Shown: in pieces, positions 41,957 through 49,533 of the stretch
Layout of the letters: the number at the start of each line of letters is the position of its first letter
Position numbering within the stretch: the first letter of the stretch is position 1
Source: Bacillota bacterium
Lineage (GTDB): Bacteria; Bacillota; UBA4882; UBA10575
Direction of reading: 5' to 3'
DNA length: 51,299 bases
NCBI GenBank assembly: GCA_012838955.1
Contig: DUOH01000036.1
Coordinates: forward strand, 1 to 51,299
Position numbers and translations under genes: made by a program
The notes under the pieces: generated by a model
What the model saw: the letters and a program-made list of their open reading frames with translations, nothing else
Told to the model about the DNA's origin: nothing
Databases searched by the model: none

Positions 41957-43060
41957 ATGGCACGTTACAACATTGCAGTGCTTCCCGGAGATGGAATTGG
42001 CAAGGAGATTGTGACCGAAGGAATCAAGGTTCTAAAGGCTGTAGAGGAGAAGTTCCCCGGCCTCAAGCTGGATTATACCGAATATGAAGCCAGTGCCGGT
42101 TTATATGCCCGGACCGGAGTGGCCATTCCGGATGAAGTATATGAGCAGTGCGCAAAGGCGGACGCCATCTACTTCGGAGCAATGGGCTTGCCTGGGATCA
42201 GACTGCCGGACGGTACCGAGGTGGCGGGAGAGATTATCTTCAAGCTCAGGTTCGGGTTGGATTTATATGCCGGGGTGCGGCCGATCAAATTATACCCCGG
42301 TGTGAACTATCCCTTGAAAGACAGAAAACCGGGATCCATCGATTATGTGATTCTCCGGGAGAATGTGGAAGGGCTTTATGCCTCCAGAGGCGCAGGCACA
42401 AACTTGCGGGACGAGGTCTCTACTGATACGATTATTATTACCAGAAAAGGAACGGAGAAGATAGTCAAGTACGCTTTTGAGCTGGCAAAAAGAAGAAACG
42501 GGTCTCCGCTGGATGGTAAATCAAGAGTAACTTGTGTGGACAAGAGTAACGTTCTTCGTTCATACGCTTTCTTCCGCAAGGTCTATGATGATGTGGCCCA
42601 AAATTATCCGGAGATTGAGAAGGATTACGCATACATAGATGCGATGACCCTCTGGCAGGTTCAGCGTCCGGAGTTCTATGATGTAGTGGTCACTGAGAAT
42701 ATGTTTGGTGATATCATCTCCGATCTCGGGGCGGGCACAGTTGGGAGCATGGGGATGGCGCCTTCCGGGGATGTCGGCGACGAGCATGGTTTATTCCAGC
42801 CCTCACACGGTAGTGCCCCCACTATCGCCGGGAAAGGCATCGCCAATCCGCTGGCAGCCATCCTCTCCGGCAGCATGATGCTGGACTGGCTGGGTAGACG
42901 TCATAATGACGATGCCGCAATCAAAGCCGCCGACTGTATAGAGCAGGCCGTCACCAAGGTGCTGGAGATTGACAAGATCATGACCAGCGACATCGGAGGA
43001 GAAGCCACCACGGCCCAAGTGGGCGACGCAGTGGCGGAGAGGATTGCTTCCGGAAAATAA
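41957..43060 (+). CDS. Isocitrate/isopropylmalate dehydrogenase family protein
   Basis: A 367-residue NAD(P)-dependent beta-decarboxylating dehydrogenase. LPGDGIGKEI near residue 8, LRENVEGLYA (catalytic Tyr), VDKSNVL (catalytic Lys) and TENMFGDIISDLGAGTVGSM (metal Asp ligands) are all present. HGSAPTIAGKGIANP is the adenine-binding loop, where Asp is more usual than Thr. The substrate loop KLRFGLDLYAGVRPI differs from true LeuB and resembles tartrate or other 2-hydroxyacid relatives. No leuA/C/D is nearby. It likely belongs to the catabolic cluster. AAGGAGGAAC precedes the ATG. Confidence 0.85.
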   Translation: MARYNIAVLPGDGIGKEIVTEGIKVLKAVEEKFPGLKLDYTEYEASAGLYARTGVAIPDEVYEQCAKADAIYFGAMGLPGIRLPDGTEVAGEIIFKLRFGLDLYAGVRPIKLYPGVNYPLKDRKPGSIDYVILRENVEGLYASRGAGTNLRDEVSTDTIIITRKGTEKIVKYAFELAKRRNGSPLDGKSRVTCVDKSNVLRSYAFFRKVYDDVAQNYPEIEKDYAYIDAMTLWQVQRPEFYDVVVTENMFGDIISDLGAGTVGSMGMAPSGDVGDEHGLFQPSHGSAPTIAGKGIANPLAAILSGSMMLDWLGRRHNDDAAIKAADCIEQAVTKVLEIDKIMTSDIGGEATTAQVGDAVAERIASGK

Positions 43061-43399
43061 CCAAACCTAGGCAGGGCTATATCCCGGCCGGGCTGGTCCG
43101 GTCCGCCTGACGCTGCTGGTCGTTCTGGCCATACTCTGTGGCTTGCTTTACACAGATAAACTGTTGGCCGTAGACAAAGTTAGAGCGTAGGTCAGTGTAG
43201 ACGGGGCCTGGCAAACCAAATCAATATATCTGTAATAAACTGAGAACGCCGTAAAACCAATGACCTGGTTTTACGGTGTTTTTTAATCGGACCCAGACAG
43301 GGGACCAGAGAAGGGACCAGACAAGGGGAGAGGGAACTTGTCTGTTTAGTTGAAAGTCCCCGGACAGACTTTCCCCACATGCAAACCTGATTTGTGCAT
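43061..43399. other. Intergenic region with terminator, possible gene remnant and GGGACC-rich block
   Basis: Near 43110-43190 one frame reads LTLLVVLAILCGLLYTDKLL before a stop, with no start site; this may be a leftover membrane-protein tail. The terminator lies at 43245-43284. From 43289 to about 43345 lies a purine-rich block with repeated GGGACCAGA-like words. No intact gene is seen. Confidence 0.45.
43245..43284 (+). terminator. Rho-independent terminator
   Basis: AACGCCGTAAAACCA (43245-43259) pairs with TGGTTTTACGGTGTT (43266-43280) over 15 bp with one G-T pair, around a 6-nt loop, and the T run continues to 43284. It closes the catabolic cluster. Confidence 0.85.
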
Positions 43400-43858
43400 T
43401 CAATGAAATAACACGCTACTTTTTAATAAGACACCATCTTTATATATAAATTTGGCCGTAAAAAACTTACCTTCGTCGATCCATTTGAAAAGCAATCTGT
43501 CTCCATCCCATAAGCTTAAACTGTCCAACTCCGAATTATTTACCCATTTCAACTCGCCTTCGTTGCATTCGTGCAAATCTCCGGAGAAGTCATCTGAGAC
43601 AAAGACAAAGACATACCAATCTTCATTATCCTTGAAATCAGGTTCGGTTAAGATGCCAACCAGCCTCAAGCTGTGTATCTGTAAATTGCTCTCCTCCTTA
43701 ACCTCTCTAATGGCCGCCTCTTCCGGTGATTCACCTTTTTCCACCTTGCCGCCGAGCCCTACCCATTTACCGGCATGAATGTCCCGGTGTTTTTTTGTCC
43801 GGTGCAGCATCAATGTTTGATTGTCTTTTCTGAGGTAGCACAAGCTTGATAACTTCAT
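43400..43858 (-). CDS. NUDIX hydrolase (MutT/8-oxo-dGTP diphosphatase-like)
   Basis: A 152-residue NUDIX protein. The box reads GGKVEKGESPEEAAIREVKE then ESNL, matching GX5EX7REUXEEXGU closely (the last Gly-U varies as Asn-Leu). WVGLGGK before it is typical of MutT-type members. It should hydrolyse a nucleoside diphosphate linked to another group; oxidised nucleotide clean-up is a guess. The minus-strand CAGGAGGAAT site precedes the ATG at 43858. Confidence 0.88.
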   Translation of the reverse strand: MKLSSLCYLRKDNQTLMLHRTKKHRDIHAGKWVGLGGKVEKGESPEEAAIREVKEESNLQIHSLRLVGILTEPDFKDNEDWYVFVFVSDDFSGDLHECNEGELKWVNNSELDSLSLWDGDRLLFKWIDEGKFFTAKFIYKDGVLLKSSVLFH

Positions 43859-43931
43859 CAGTATTCCTCCTGGATGTTAAGGGCCGGTATTGCTGAAAAC
43901 CCGGGTCTCCGGGCTTTCAGGATCGGCTTTT

Positions 43932-44156
43932 TTATTTTTTGTCTGTCCTTCCCAACAGGTAATCAGTGCTTACCTTAAAGAAATCGGCAAAGAGAATAAG
44001 GGTGTCATAATCCGGCTCACGAATACCGGTCTCATACCGGTTGATGGTACTGTTCGAAATCTTTACTGCTTCAGCAAATTGCTTCTGGGTCAGGTTTGCC
44101 TCCTCCCGTAGCTGGACCAGGCGAATGCGAAACAGGTTTTTAACTGGTTTTTTCAT
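43932..44156 (-). CDS. XRE family helix-turn-helix regulator
   Basis: A 74-residue protein that is almost entirely a lambda-repressor-like HTH_3 domain: RLVQLREEANLTQKQFAEAV followed by KISNSTINRYETGIREPDYD. The tail DFFKVSTDYLLGRTD is typical of small Bacillota XRE proteins. The ATG is at 44156 on the minus strand. A palindrome overlapping its promoter (44200-44216) suggests autorepression. Targets are unknown. Confidence 0.88.
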   Translation of the reverse strand: MKKPVKNLFRIRLVQLREEANLTQKQFAEAVKISNSTINRYETGIREPDYDTLILFADFFKVSTDYLLGRTDKK

Positions 44157-44186
44157 CTGTGTTCACCGCTTTAGAAAATTTACTGA

Positions 44187-44216
44187 ATTATACTTGGCAA
44201 TTTCCAAATTGGAAAT
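44187..44216 (-). promoter_or_regulatory. XRE gene promoter with overlapping palindrome
   Basis: On the minus strand TATAAT lies at 44192-44187, and the expected -35 position (44215-44210) reads TTTCCA. ATTTCCAA and TTGGAAAT (44200-44207, 44209-44216) form a perfect palindrome around one base, covering the -35 and spacer. It is a good candidate operator for the XRE protein. Confidence 0.6.
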
Positions 44217-44405
44217 CATAATATGATTGACATAGTATTCATCAGATTATAAAAAAGATAGACCAGGGCTTCATCAGTAACAAACCTTATAAACAAGTAT
44301 AGAAGGTGAATATACTTAGCCGAACTTGGCTTACTTCTACATGAACATGGCAAAAAAGCACATATTTTATTATATCAAATCTTGAGATCAAGGGGAAACC
44401 ATACT

Positions 44406-44588
44406 GTGGACAGTAATGCTAAAATGAGAAGGGAAAAGATTAATTTTCATATAAAACTCGATAAAGCCAAAGAAAAGCTCCACGAAGCATGGGATAAATA
44501 TGGAGTGACCAACGCTCAGGTGCTTCAGGCCGACAAGGAAGTTGTTCTTCTGCTCAATGAGTATATGCGTTTGGAGAAGACAAATTGA
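44406..44588 (+). CDS. Spo0E-like sporulation regulatory protein
   Basis: A 60-residue protein with the two-helix layout of the Spo0E family, which dephosphorylates Spo0A~P to hold back sporulation. REKINFHIKLDKAKEKLHEA is helix 1 and LQADKEVVLLLNEYMRLEK is helix 2; the usual SQELD signature appears as LQADK, keeping the aspartate. I chose GTG 44406 with AAGGGG 10 nt upstream; the frame is open from TTG 44382 and ATG 44424 is also possible. It implies an endospore-forming host. The match is by pattern, so moderate confidence. Confidence 0.65.
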   Translation: MDSNAKMRREKINFHIKLDKAKEKLHEAWDKYGVTNAQVLQADKEVVLLLNEYMRLEKTN

Positions 44589-44678
44589 GCTGAAGTCCAG
44601 ATTATCCTGGGGCTAATAACTACCTAGATAATCTAGATAATGAAGAAGAATTGTTATATATAAATAGTGCTAATGCAG

Positions 44679-44703
44679 CAAGGCTCGAAGAAGCCTTGTT
44701 TTA
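44679..44703 (+). terminator. Terminator after the Spo0E-like gene
   Basis: CAAGGCT (44679-44685) and AGCCTTG (44692-44698) pair over 7 bp around CGAAGA, followed by TTTT. Confidence 0.65.
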
Positions 44704-44713
44704 TTATGCTATA

Positions 44714-44763
44714 AATGTTGTCGACCCCCGGTAGCGTAAAAAACCCCGGGGGTCGACAACATT
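44714..44763. repeat. 18-bp perfect inverted repeat
   Basis: Arms at 44714-44731 and 44746-44763 are exact complements (core TGTCGACCCCCGG), with a 14-nt loop ending in AAAAAACC. No T run follows, so it is not a standard terminator. It occurs once here, so it is not an array. It lies about 175 nt before cas4. It could be a protein-binding site, small RNA or a solitary repeat-like relic. Confidence 0.7.
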
Positions 44764-44937
44764 AACAATATTATGGTAATATTGGATTATCAGGATTTAT
44801 TGATAAAGAGTCCAAAAAGGAAAATTTTTAATTAGATATCCCGGATTAAAAAAGTGCAGTTGAAACGGTTTCTAGTCTACCTATAAGGAATTTAGCTATC
44901 TGAAGTATGAAAGGAGGTACAGTAAGCAATAGAGGAG

Positions 44938-45456
44938 TTGAATAATATCCGGAAAAACCGGGATCTGCACGTTACCGGCACCCTGGTTTGGTATTATTAC
45001 ATCTGTCCGCGCGAAGTATGGCTGATGGGCCGACAGATAACACCGGATGAAGACGATTCCAATGTGGAGCTGGGAAGGTTTATCCATGAGTATAGGTATG
45101 GGCGGGATAAAAAAGAGATTAATTTGGGCAACATCAAACTGGATATCATGCGGCGTGATGGTAAAGAGATTGTCATCGGTGAAATAAAGAAGAGTTCACA
45201 TTTTATAGAGAGCGCGAAGATGCAATTGGCTTTTTACCTGAAAGAACTAAAACAAAGAGGAATTGAGGCGCGGGGTGAACTTTTCTTCCCTGAAGAGAAG
45301 AGGAAGGAAAGGGTGGACCTTACTACTGAGTTAGAAGAAGAACTCAACAAGGTAGAGCGGGATATTTTACGCATAATATATGCAGACCTGCCACCGGCGC
45401 CGGAAAAAAACAAGTGGTGCCGGAGATGCGCTTACACCGAATTTTGCTGGTCGTAA
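44938..45456 (+). CDS. cas4: CRISPR-associated exonuclease Cas4
   Basis: A 172-residue RecB-like nuclease that trims prespacers and helps choose PAM and orientation. Fe-S cysteines are Cys23 and Cys161, Cys164, Cys170 (WCRRCAYTEFC). Nuclease residues are His50, Asp69, Glu82 and Lys84 (GEIKKS), followed by the QLAFYL helix. The start is uncertain: TTG 44938 directly abuts GAGGAG, whereas the strong AAAGGAGG at 44910-44917 is best spaced for an ATA codon at 44929; TAA at 44923 bars anything earlier. First gene of cas4-cas1-cas2. Confidence 0.92.
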   Translation: MNNIRKNRDLHVTGTLVWYYYICPREVWLMGRQITPDEDDSNVELGRFIHEYRYGRDKKEINLGNIKLDIMRRDGKEIVIGEIKKSSHFIESAKMQLAFYLKELKQRGIEARGELFFPEEKRKERVDLTTELEEELNKVERDILRIIYADLPPAPEKNKWCRRCAYTEFCWS

Positions 45457-45468
45457 GGAGAGTGAAAA

Positions 45469-46461
45469 TTGCAAAAAACCATATATATCTTTTCGGACGG
45501 GGCGTTGCATAGACGGGGGAATACCCTCTGCTATATAACGCCGGAAGGGAAAAGGTTTCTCCCGGTCGAGGATATCCATGAAATTATGGTCTTTGGCGAA
45601 GTGGAATGCAATAAAAAATTACTTGAATTCTTATCGCAATCAGAGATCATGATGCATTATTTTAATCACTACGGTTACTATATGGGGACCTTTTACCCCA
45701 GAGAACACTATAACTCTGGCCATGTCCTTTTAAAACAGGCCGAGTGCTATCTGGATGAAGAAAGGCGTTTGGCTTTGGCAAAGCATTTTGTCAGAGGAGC
45801 AATCCTCAACATTCAACAGGTTTTAAAGTATTATCATAAACGCGGAGCGCCGCTCAGCGAGAACATTGAGCGGCTGAAGGCAACCGAACCCTTAATCCAG
45901 GAGATTACCAGTATCTCAGAGCTGATGGCGTTGGAAGGCAATGCGCGTGAGATTTATTATGGAGCTTTTGACCGGATCCTGAACAATCCCGACTTTACCT
46001 TTGAAAAGAGAAGCCGACGCCCACCCAAAAATAATCTGAACACCCTGATCAGTTTTGGCAACTCTATCCTGTATACGGTGGTCCTGTCCGAGATCTACAA
46101 AACACACTTGGATCCGAGGATTGGCTATTTACACGCCACAAATTTTCGCCGTTTTACACTGAACCTAGATGTGGCGGAGATTTTTAAGCCAATCATCATT
46201 GATCGCCTTATTTTCACTGTAATTGGTACAGGAATGTTAAGTGGAAAGGATTTTGAGAAAGAAAGCGGTGGGATTGTCTTAAAGGACAAAGCGCGGAAGC
46301 GGTTCGTCGATGAATTGGACAAACGGCTCCGGACGACAATTAAGCATCGTTCTGTTGGGCGTGAGGTGTCATATAGACGGTTAATCAGAATGGAGTTATA
46401 CAAAATTGAAAAACACATCATGGGGGAGAAAGAGTACAAGCCATTTATCAGTCAATGGTAG
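45469..46461 (+). CDS. cas1: CRISPR-associated endonuclease Cas1 (type I-B)
   Basis: A 330-residue integrase of the Cas1b group. Metal-binding residues are Glu156 (MALEGNAREIYY), His222 (GYLHATNF) and Glu237 (LNLDVAEIFKPIIIDR). With Cas2 it inserts new spacers at the leader end of an array. The start is TTG 45469 with AAGGAG 8 nt upstream, 12 nt after cas4. Length and motifs are complete. Confidence 0.96.
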   Translation: MQKTIYIFSDGALHRRGNTLCYITPEGKRFLPVEDIHEIMVFGEVECNKKLLEFLSQSEIMMHYFNHYGYYMGTFYPREHYNSGHVLLKQAECYLDEERRLALAKHFVRGAILNIQQVLKYYHKRGAPLSENIERLKATEPLIQEITSISELMALEGNAREIYYGAFDRILNNPDFTFEKRSRRPPKNNLNTLISFGNSILYTVVLSEIYKTHLDPRIGYLHATNFRRFTLNLDVAEIFKPIIIDRLIFTVIGTGMLSGKDFEKESGGIVLKDKARKRFVDELDKRLRTTIKHRSVGREVSYRRLIRMELYKIEKHIMGEKEYKPFISQW

Positions 46462-46479
46462 GATAAGTGGGGGCTAAAT

Positions 46480-46743
46480 ATGTTTATTATACTCGTTTAT
46501 GATGTGGGGGAAAAACGGGTGGCTAAAGTCTTGAAGAAGTGCCGCAAATATCTCTATTGGGTGCAAAACTCCGTCTTTGAAGGAGAGATTTCCCCGGCCA
46601 AACTTAAAATGCTAAAGGAAGAGCTAAAGAGGATAATCCACAAAGACGAGGATTCGGTGATCATTTATAACCTGCGGACCACAAAATACTCTTCCCGGGA
46701 AGTGATCGGTCTGGATAAGGGAGGGGAGGAGAATATTTTATAA
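46480..46743 (+). CDS. cas2: CRISPR-associated protein Cas2
   Basis: An 87-residue ferredoxin-like fold protein of normal length. The first strand MFIILVYDVGEKRVAKVLKK carries Asp8, and YWVQNSVFEGEIS is the usual second-strand region. It scaffolds the Cas1 dimers in spacer integration. It starts 18 nt after cas1. It ends the adaptation operon; a 240-nt A/T-rich gap follows. Confidence 0.95.
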   Translation: MFIILVYDVGEKRVAKVLKKCRKYLYWVQNSVFEGEISPAKLKMLKEELKRIIHKDEDSVIIYNLRTTKYSSREVIGLDKGGEENIL

Positions 46744-46985
46744 AGAAAATACACGGAATTAAAAGGGTTTTATGAATTTTTTCAGAAAACATTATTCAGG
46801 TTAAGTAAGCTAATGTCCACATTAAAAAAATTTAATCAGAATTGACATTATATTTAGTCATGTAAAAATTGTAGATAAACATTTTGGGTTTTCATCCATT
46901 ATATTCCCACGAGGATTTGGAGCTATTAATTATACGAGCAGCGCTCCAGGTTATCTATAGGAATTAGAGCAAAGGTTGTGAGATT

Positions 46986-47720
46986 TTGCGGCTGAATGTA
47001 GAACTGAATGCGACAGGTAGTATTAGATTACCAATTCATTACAATCATTTGCTCCAGTCATTAATCTATCATAGCATGGCTGGGGAATTTGCTGAATTTC
47101 TGCACGACCAAGGTTATGAGGTTGAAAAACGCAAATTCAAGTTATTCACTTTTTCACGGTTGCTTGGTCCATACAGGATTACAGGACCGGAAATACTCTT
47201 TACGCCACCGGTCAGATTGATTATTTCATCACCACTGAAAGAATTCTGTCAATACCTATTAAATGGCTTGTTATCTCAGGGTTCTGTTAGGTTAGGACAG
47301 AATGAAATAAATGTAGAGAAAGTGAGCGTGAGTTCTCCAGAAGCGCAAAGTGAGATTAAAGTAAAGTTATTGTCGCCAGTGGTGGCTTATAGTACTTTTC
47401 TTAAGCCTGAGGGTGGAAAATATACCTGCTATTTTCAACCTGGCGAGCAAGAGTTTAATCGCCTAGCGGAAGAAAATTTAAGAAAGAAATATCAAGCTTT
47501 TCAAGGCAAGGTGCCGCCTGCTGGTAAGGTCCAGATTAAGTGTATAAAACCACCCCGCTTACATCTACTTAAATACAAAAATTTAGTGATCAAAGGTTAC
47601 TCTGGCTTTTTGTCGTTACAAGGTCCTCAACCTTTGCTTCAAATGGCTTTGGATGCGGGGTTAGGCTCGAAGAATAGTATGGGGTTTGGGTTGCTTGAAA
47701 TGTTGAACAGAAACGAATAG
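46986..47720 (+). CDS. cas6: CRISPR RNA endonuclease Cas6
   Basis: A 244-residue RAMP protein that cleaves pre-crRNA in the repeats. The N-terminal RRM-like half begins MRLNVELNATGSIRLPIHYN, and the C-terminal glycine-rich loop is GLGSKNSMGFG at 225-235. His29 or His41 may be catalytic. The start is TTG 46986 with AAAGG about 10 nt upstream. It is separated from cas2 by 240 nt and is followed by a decayed copy of its own C-terminus. Confidence 0.93.
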   Translation: MRLNVELNATGSIRLPIHYNHLLQSLIYHSMAGEFAEFLHDQGYEVEKRKFKLFTFSRLLGPYRITGPEILFTPPVRLIISSPLKEFCQYLLNGLLSQGSVRLGQNEINVEKVSVSSPEAQSEIKVKLLSPVVAYSTFLKPEGGKYTCYFQPGEQEFNRLAEENLRKKYQAFQGKVPPAGKVQIKCIKPPRLHLLKYKNLVIKGYSGFLSLQGPQPLLQMALDAGLGSKNSMGFGLLEMLNRNE

Positions 47721-47853
47721 CTGTAAACAAATGAAGAACGAGTCAGACAATGATATCTAATTGTGAATCAGGTTTAACAAGCAGAAAGTGGGTGGGATGA
47801 AAAACAATAGCGTTACGCCTACGGAGGAGAGATGAAGATACATACGACGAAAT

Positions 47854-48001
47854 TGTAAATGTAAAAATTTTGTGATAATAAGGTTATTCTGGAACTATGT
47901 CTATGAGTGGCTCGGCTTCCCTTCTTCAGGTAGAGATTGATGCGGAACTAGCAGCAAAAAACAGCATAGGTTTCGGGTTGCATAAAATGATACGCTCTTG
48001 A
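47854..48001 (+). pseudogene. Decayed second cas6: C-terminal remnant with a frameshift
   Basis: Codons 47882-47989 read GYSGTMSMSGSASLLQV then EIDAELAAKNSIGFGLHKM. These align without gaps to intact Cas6 residues 204-239 (GYSGFLSLQGPQPLLQM then ALDAGLGSKNSMGFGLLEM). Just upstream, in a frame shifted by one base, 47854-47880 reads CKCKNFVII, matching Cas6 LKYKNLVIK. TAA stops cut the frame at 47879. So the end of a second, divergent cas6 survives between cas6 and cas8b. It retains the Cas6 glycine loop but cannot make a working enzyme. Confidence 0.85.
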
Positions 48002-48034
48002 GGACGTAACTTAAAATATGTCAGAGGAGGTGAA

Positions 48035-49531
48035 ATGATGGGTTTTTTACAGGCTGTTTATTCTCTTGGTGAAATGGCAAGTGAGGCGGCTAAAGATTCA
48101 CCATTTGCCGATGTCATGAATTTTTTACAACTCCCTTACCCTATAACGGAAGCCCAAAATGGAAAAGTTTTTGCGATTCGGGTTTGGCTTGAAGTGGATG
48201 ATCCACAGGTAGAAGTACTTGATATTAATGGAGTCGCAGATATTGACAGAATAGAATACCAAGCAATTGGTAACGACGAAATTAAGATTAAAGAACGTTG
48301 TCTTTATCGTGATCCTGTTGGCAGCAATGTATCTTGGCGTTTTTCTCCTTTATATAAACTAGGCCGGGGGAGTAAAGACCCACTCAAAGAACTGATGGGT
48401 GAATCCGGAAGTTGGCAGGAAAACAATAAATGCAGATTTTACAAACTTTACAACAATCTACTTTCTGATTATGAAAAGTCAAGCTGTTTTTCAGAAGGAA
48501 GCACCGATAGAATTATGGCGGGTCTTGTAGGAAAAATCGATAAGATAATCGAGTTTTGGGAAAGCAAGACTCCCTGTTTCCTGCTTTTTGGGCTAAAAAC
48601 CGGAGATCGATTTTTGTATCCTGGTGAAGTGGCGGCATTTGTAAATTATTTTAAGAACAAGCTTAATCCTGACATGCCGGCTAAAAAGAGAATAGCACAA
48701 CAAACAACCTATTGTGCTTTATGTGGTGAAAAAGAAAAAAAACTTGAAACATTGGATAAAGTATTTAAATTTGCTACTTTTGACAAACCTGGTTTTTTAC
48801 CGGGGACGAAAGACGGTGCAGGCATTAAAGAAAAAGTGTTTCCTGTTTGTGAAACATGTTATGGAGTTTTGTCAGCAGGTAAAGAAGAAATGGAAAGAAG
48901 ATTTGTCAATTTCAATGTTATACCTAAAACCAGTCTGTATGTTATTCCGGAAATAATATTTGATAAAAAAGAGTATTATCGCATAGCTTCAGATTTTACA
49001 AGAAACTTTCTTAAAAACGGTATGCGAAATGAAATAAATTTATTTAGTCTTCTGGCCAGAGTTAATGAAGGATTAGTTTACCATTTTCTGTTTGCCGAAA
49101 TTAACCAGGCTCAATTAATAATACATTCATTAATTGAAGATGTTCCTCCTACCCGTCTCCGGCAACTAGAAGAGCTTTGGAAGGAAACCTGCACTGCATT
49201 TGGTTATGAGATGAACAATAGTAGCAAAAAGGGTTATTTGGATACAGCTATATCGCAAATTATTGCAGTCTTGTTATCTCTTGCCGGAAAACGTGAACAG
49301 GACCGCGTAGTTATGAAAGAACGAATTATTGCAGTTATTAGCGGGTTACTTAATGCTGAACCAATAGGGGTTGAAGAAATCAAGCGATTAATTGTCTCAC
49401 GTCTAGCCAGTATGTTTACTGATCCTGATTGGATTAGCCCAAAGGAGAAAAATAAAATGCCAGGACGTCTAAGGATAAAAGGAATGGCAGAGGTGTTGGA
49501 TTTTCTATATAGGGTTAACGGGAGGGAGTAA
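48035..49531 (+). CDS. cas8b: Type I-B Cascade large subunit Cas8b (Csh1/TM1802 family)
   Basis: A 498-residue protein of the TM1802/Csh1 family, the PAM-recognising large subunit of type I-B Cascade. A zinc finger is visible as CALC (Cys227, Cys230) and CETC (Cys272, Cys275). The C-terminal half is helical. At 498 residues it is shorter than one-piece Csh1 proteins of about 600-700; the missing end seems to be the next ORF. GAGGAGGTG precedes ATG 48035. A/T-rich codon use unlike the metabolic genes upstream. Confidence 0.88.
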   Translation: MMGFLQAVYSLGEMASEAAKDSPFADVMNFLQLPYPITEAQNGKVFAIRVWLEVDDPQVEVLDINGVADIDRIEYQAIGNDEIKIKERCLYRDPVGSNVSWRFSPLYKLGRGSKDPLKELMGESGSWQENNKCRFYKLYNNLLSDYEKSSCFSEGSTDRIMAGLVGKIDKIIEFWESKTPCFLLFGLKTGDRFLYPGEVAAFVNYFKNKLNPDMPAKKRIAQQTTYCALCGEKEKKLETLDKVFKFATFDKPGFLPGTKDGAGIKEKVFPVCETCYGVLSAGKEEMERRFVNFNVIPKTSLYVIPEIIFDKKEYYRIASDFTRNFLKNGMRNEINLFSLLARVNEGLVYHFLFAEINQAQLIIHSLIEDVPPTRLRQLEELWKETCTAFGYEMNNSSKKGYLDTAISQIIAVLLSLAGKREQDRVVMKERIIAVISGLLNAEPIGVEEIKRLIVSRLASMFTDPDWISPKEKNKMPGRLRIKGMAEVLDFLYRVNGRE

Positions 49532-49533
49532 GT

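Larger units (their letters stand above)
44589..44937. other. Region upstream of cas4 with two hairpins and a long perfect inverted repeat
   Basis: No gene. It contains a terminator (44679-44703), an 18-bp perfect inverted repeat (44714-44731 with 44746-44763), and AATATTA/TAATATT arms (44767-44773, 44777-44783). A long A/T-rich stretch then runs to the AAAGGAGG at 44910-44917 before cas4. Confidence 0.6.

Noticed and set aside
43890-44111. 73-residue plus-strand frame opposite the XRE gene
   Set aside because: Antisense to an intact HTH protein with its own promoter.
44714-44763. CRISPR array or repeat unit near cas4
   Set aside because: Only one copy exists, with no spacer-repeat periodicity, and an 18-bp hairpin is unlike the short-stem repeats expected with Cas6 type I-B systems. 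No array is visible anywhere in the window.
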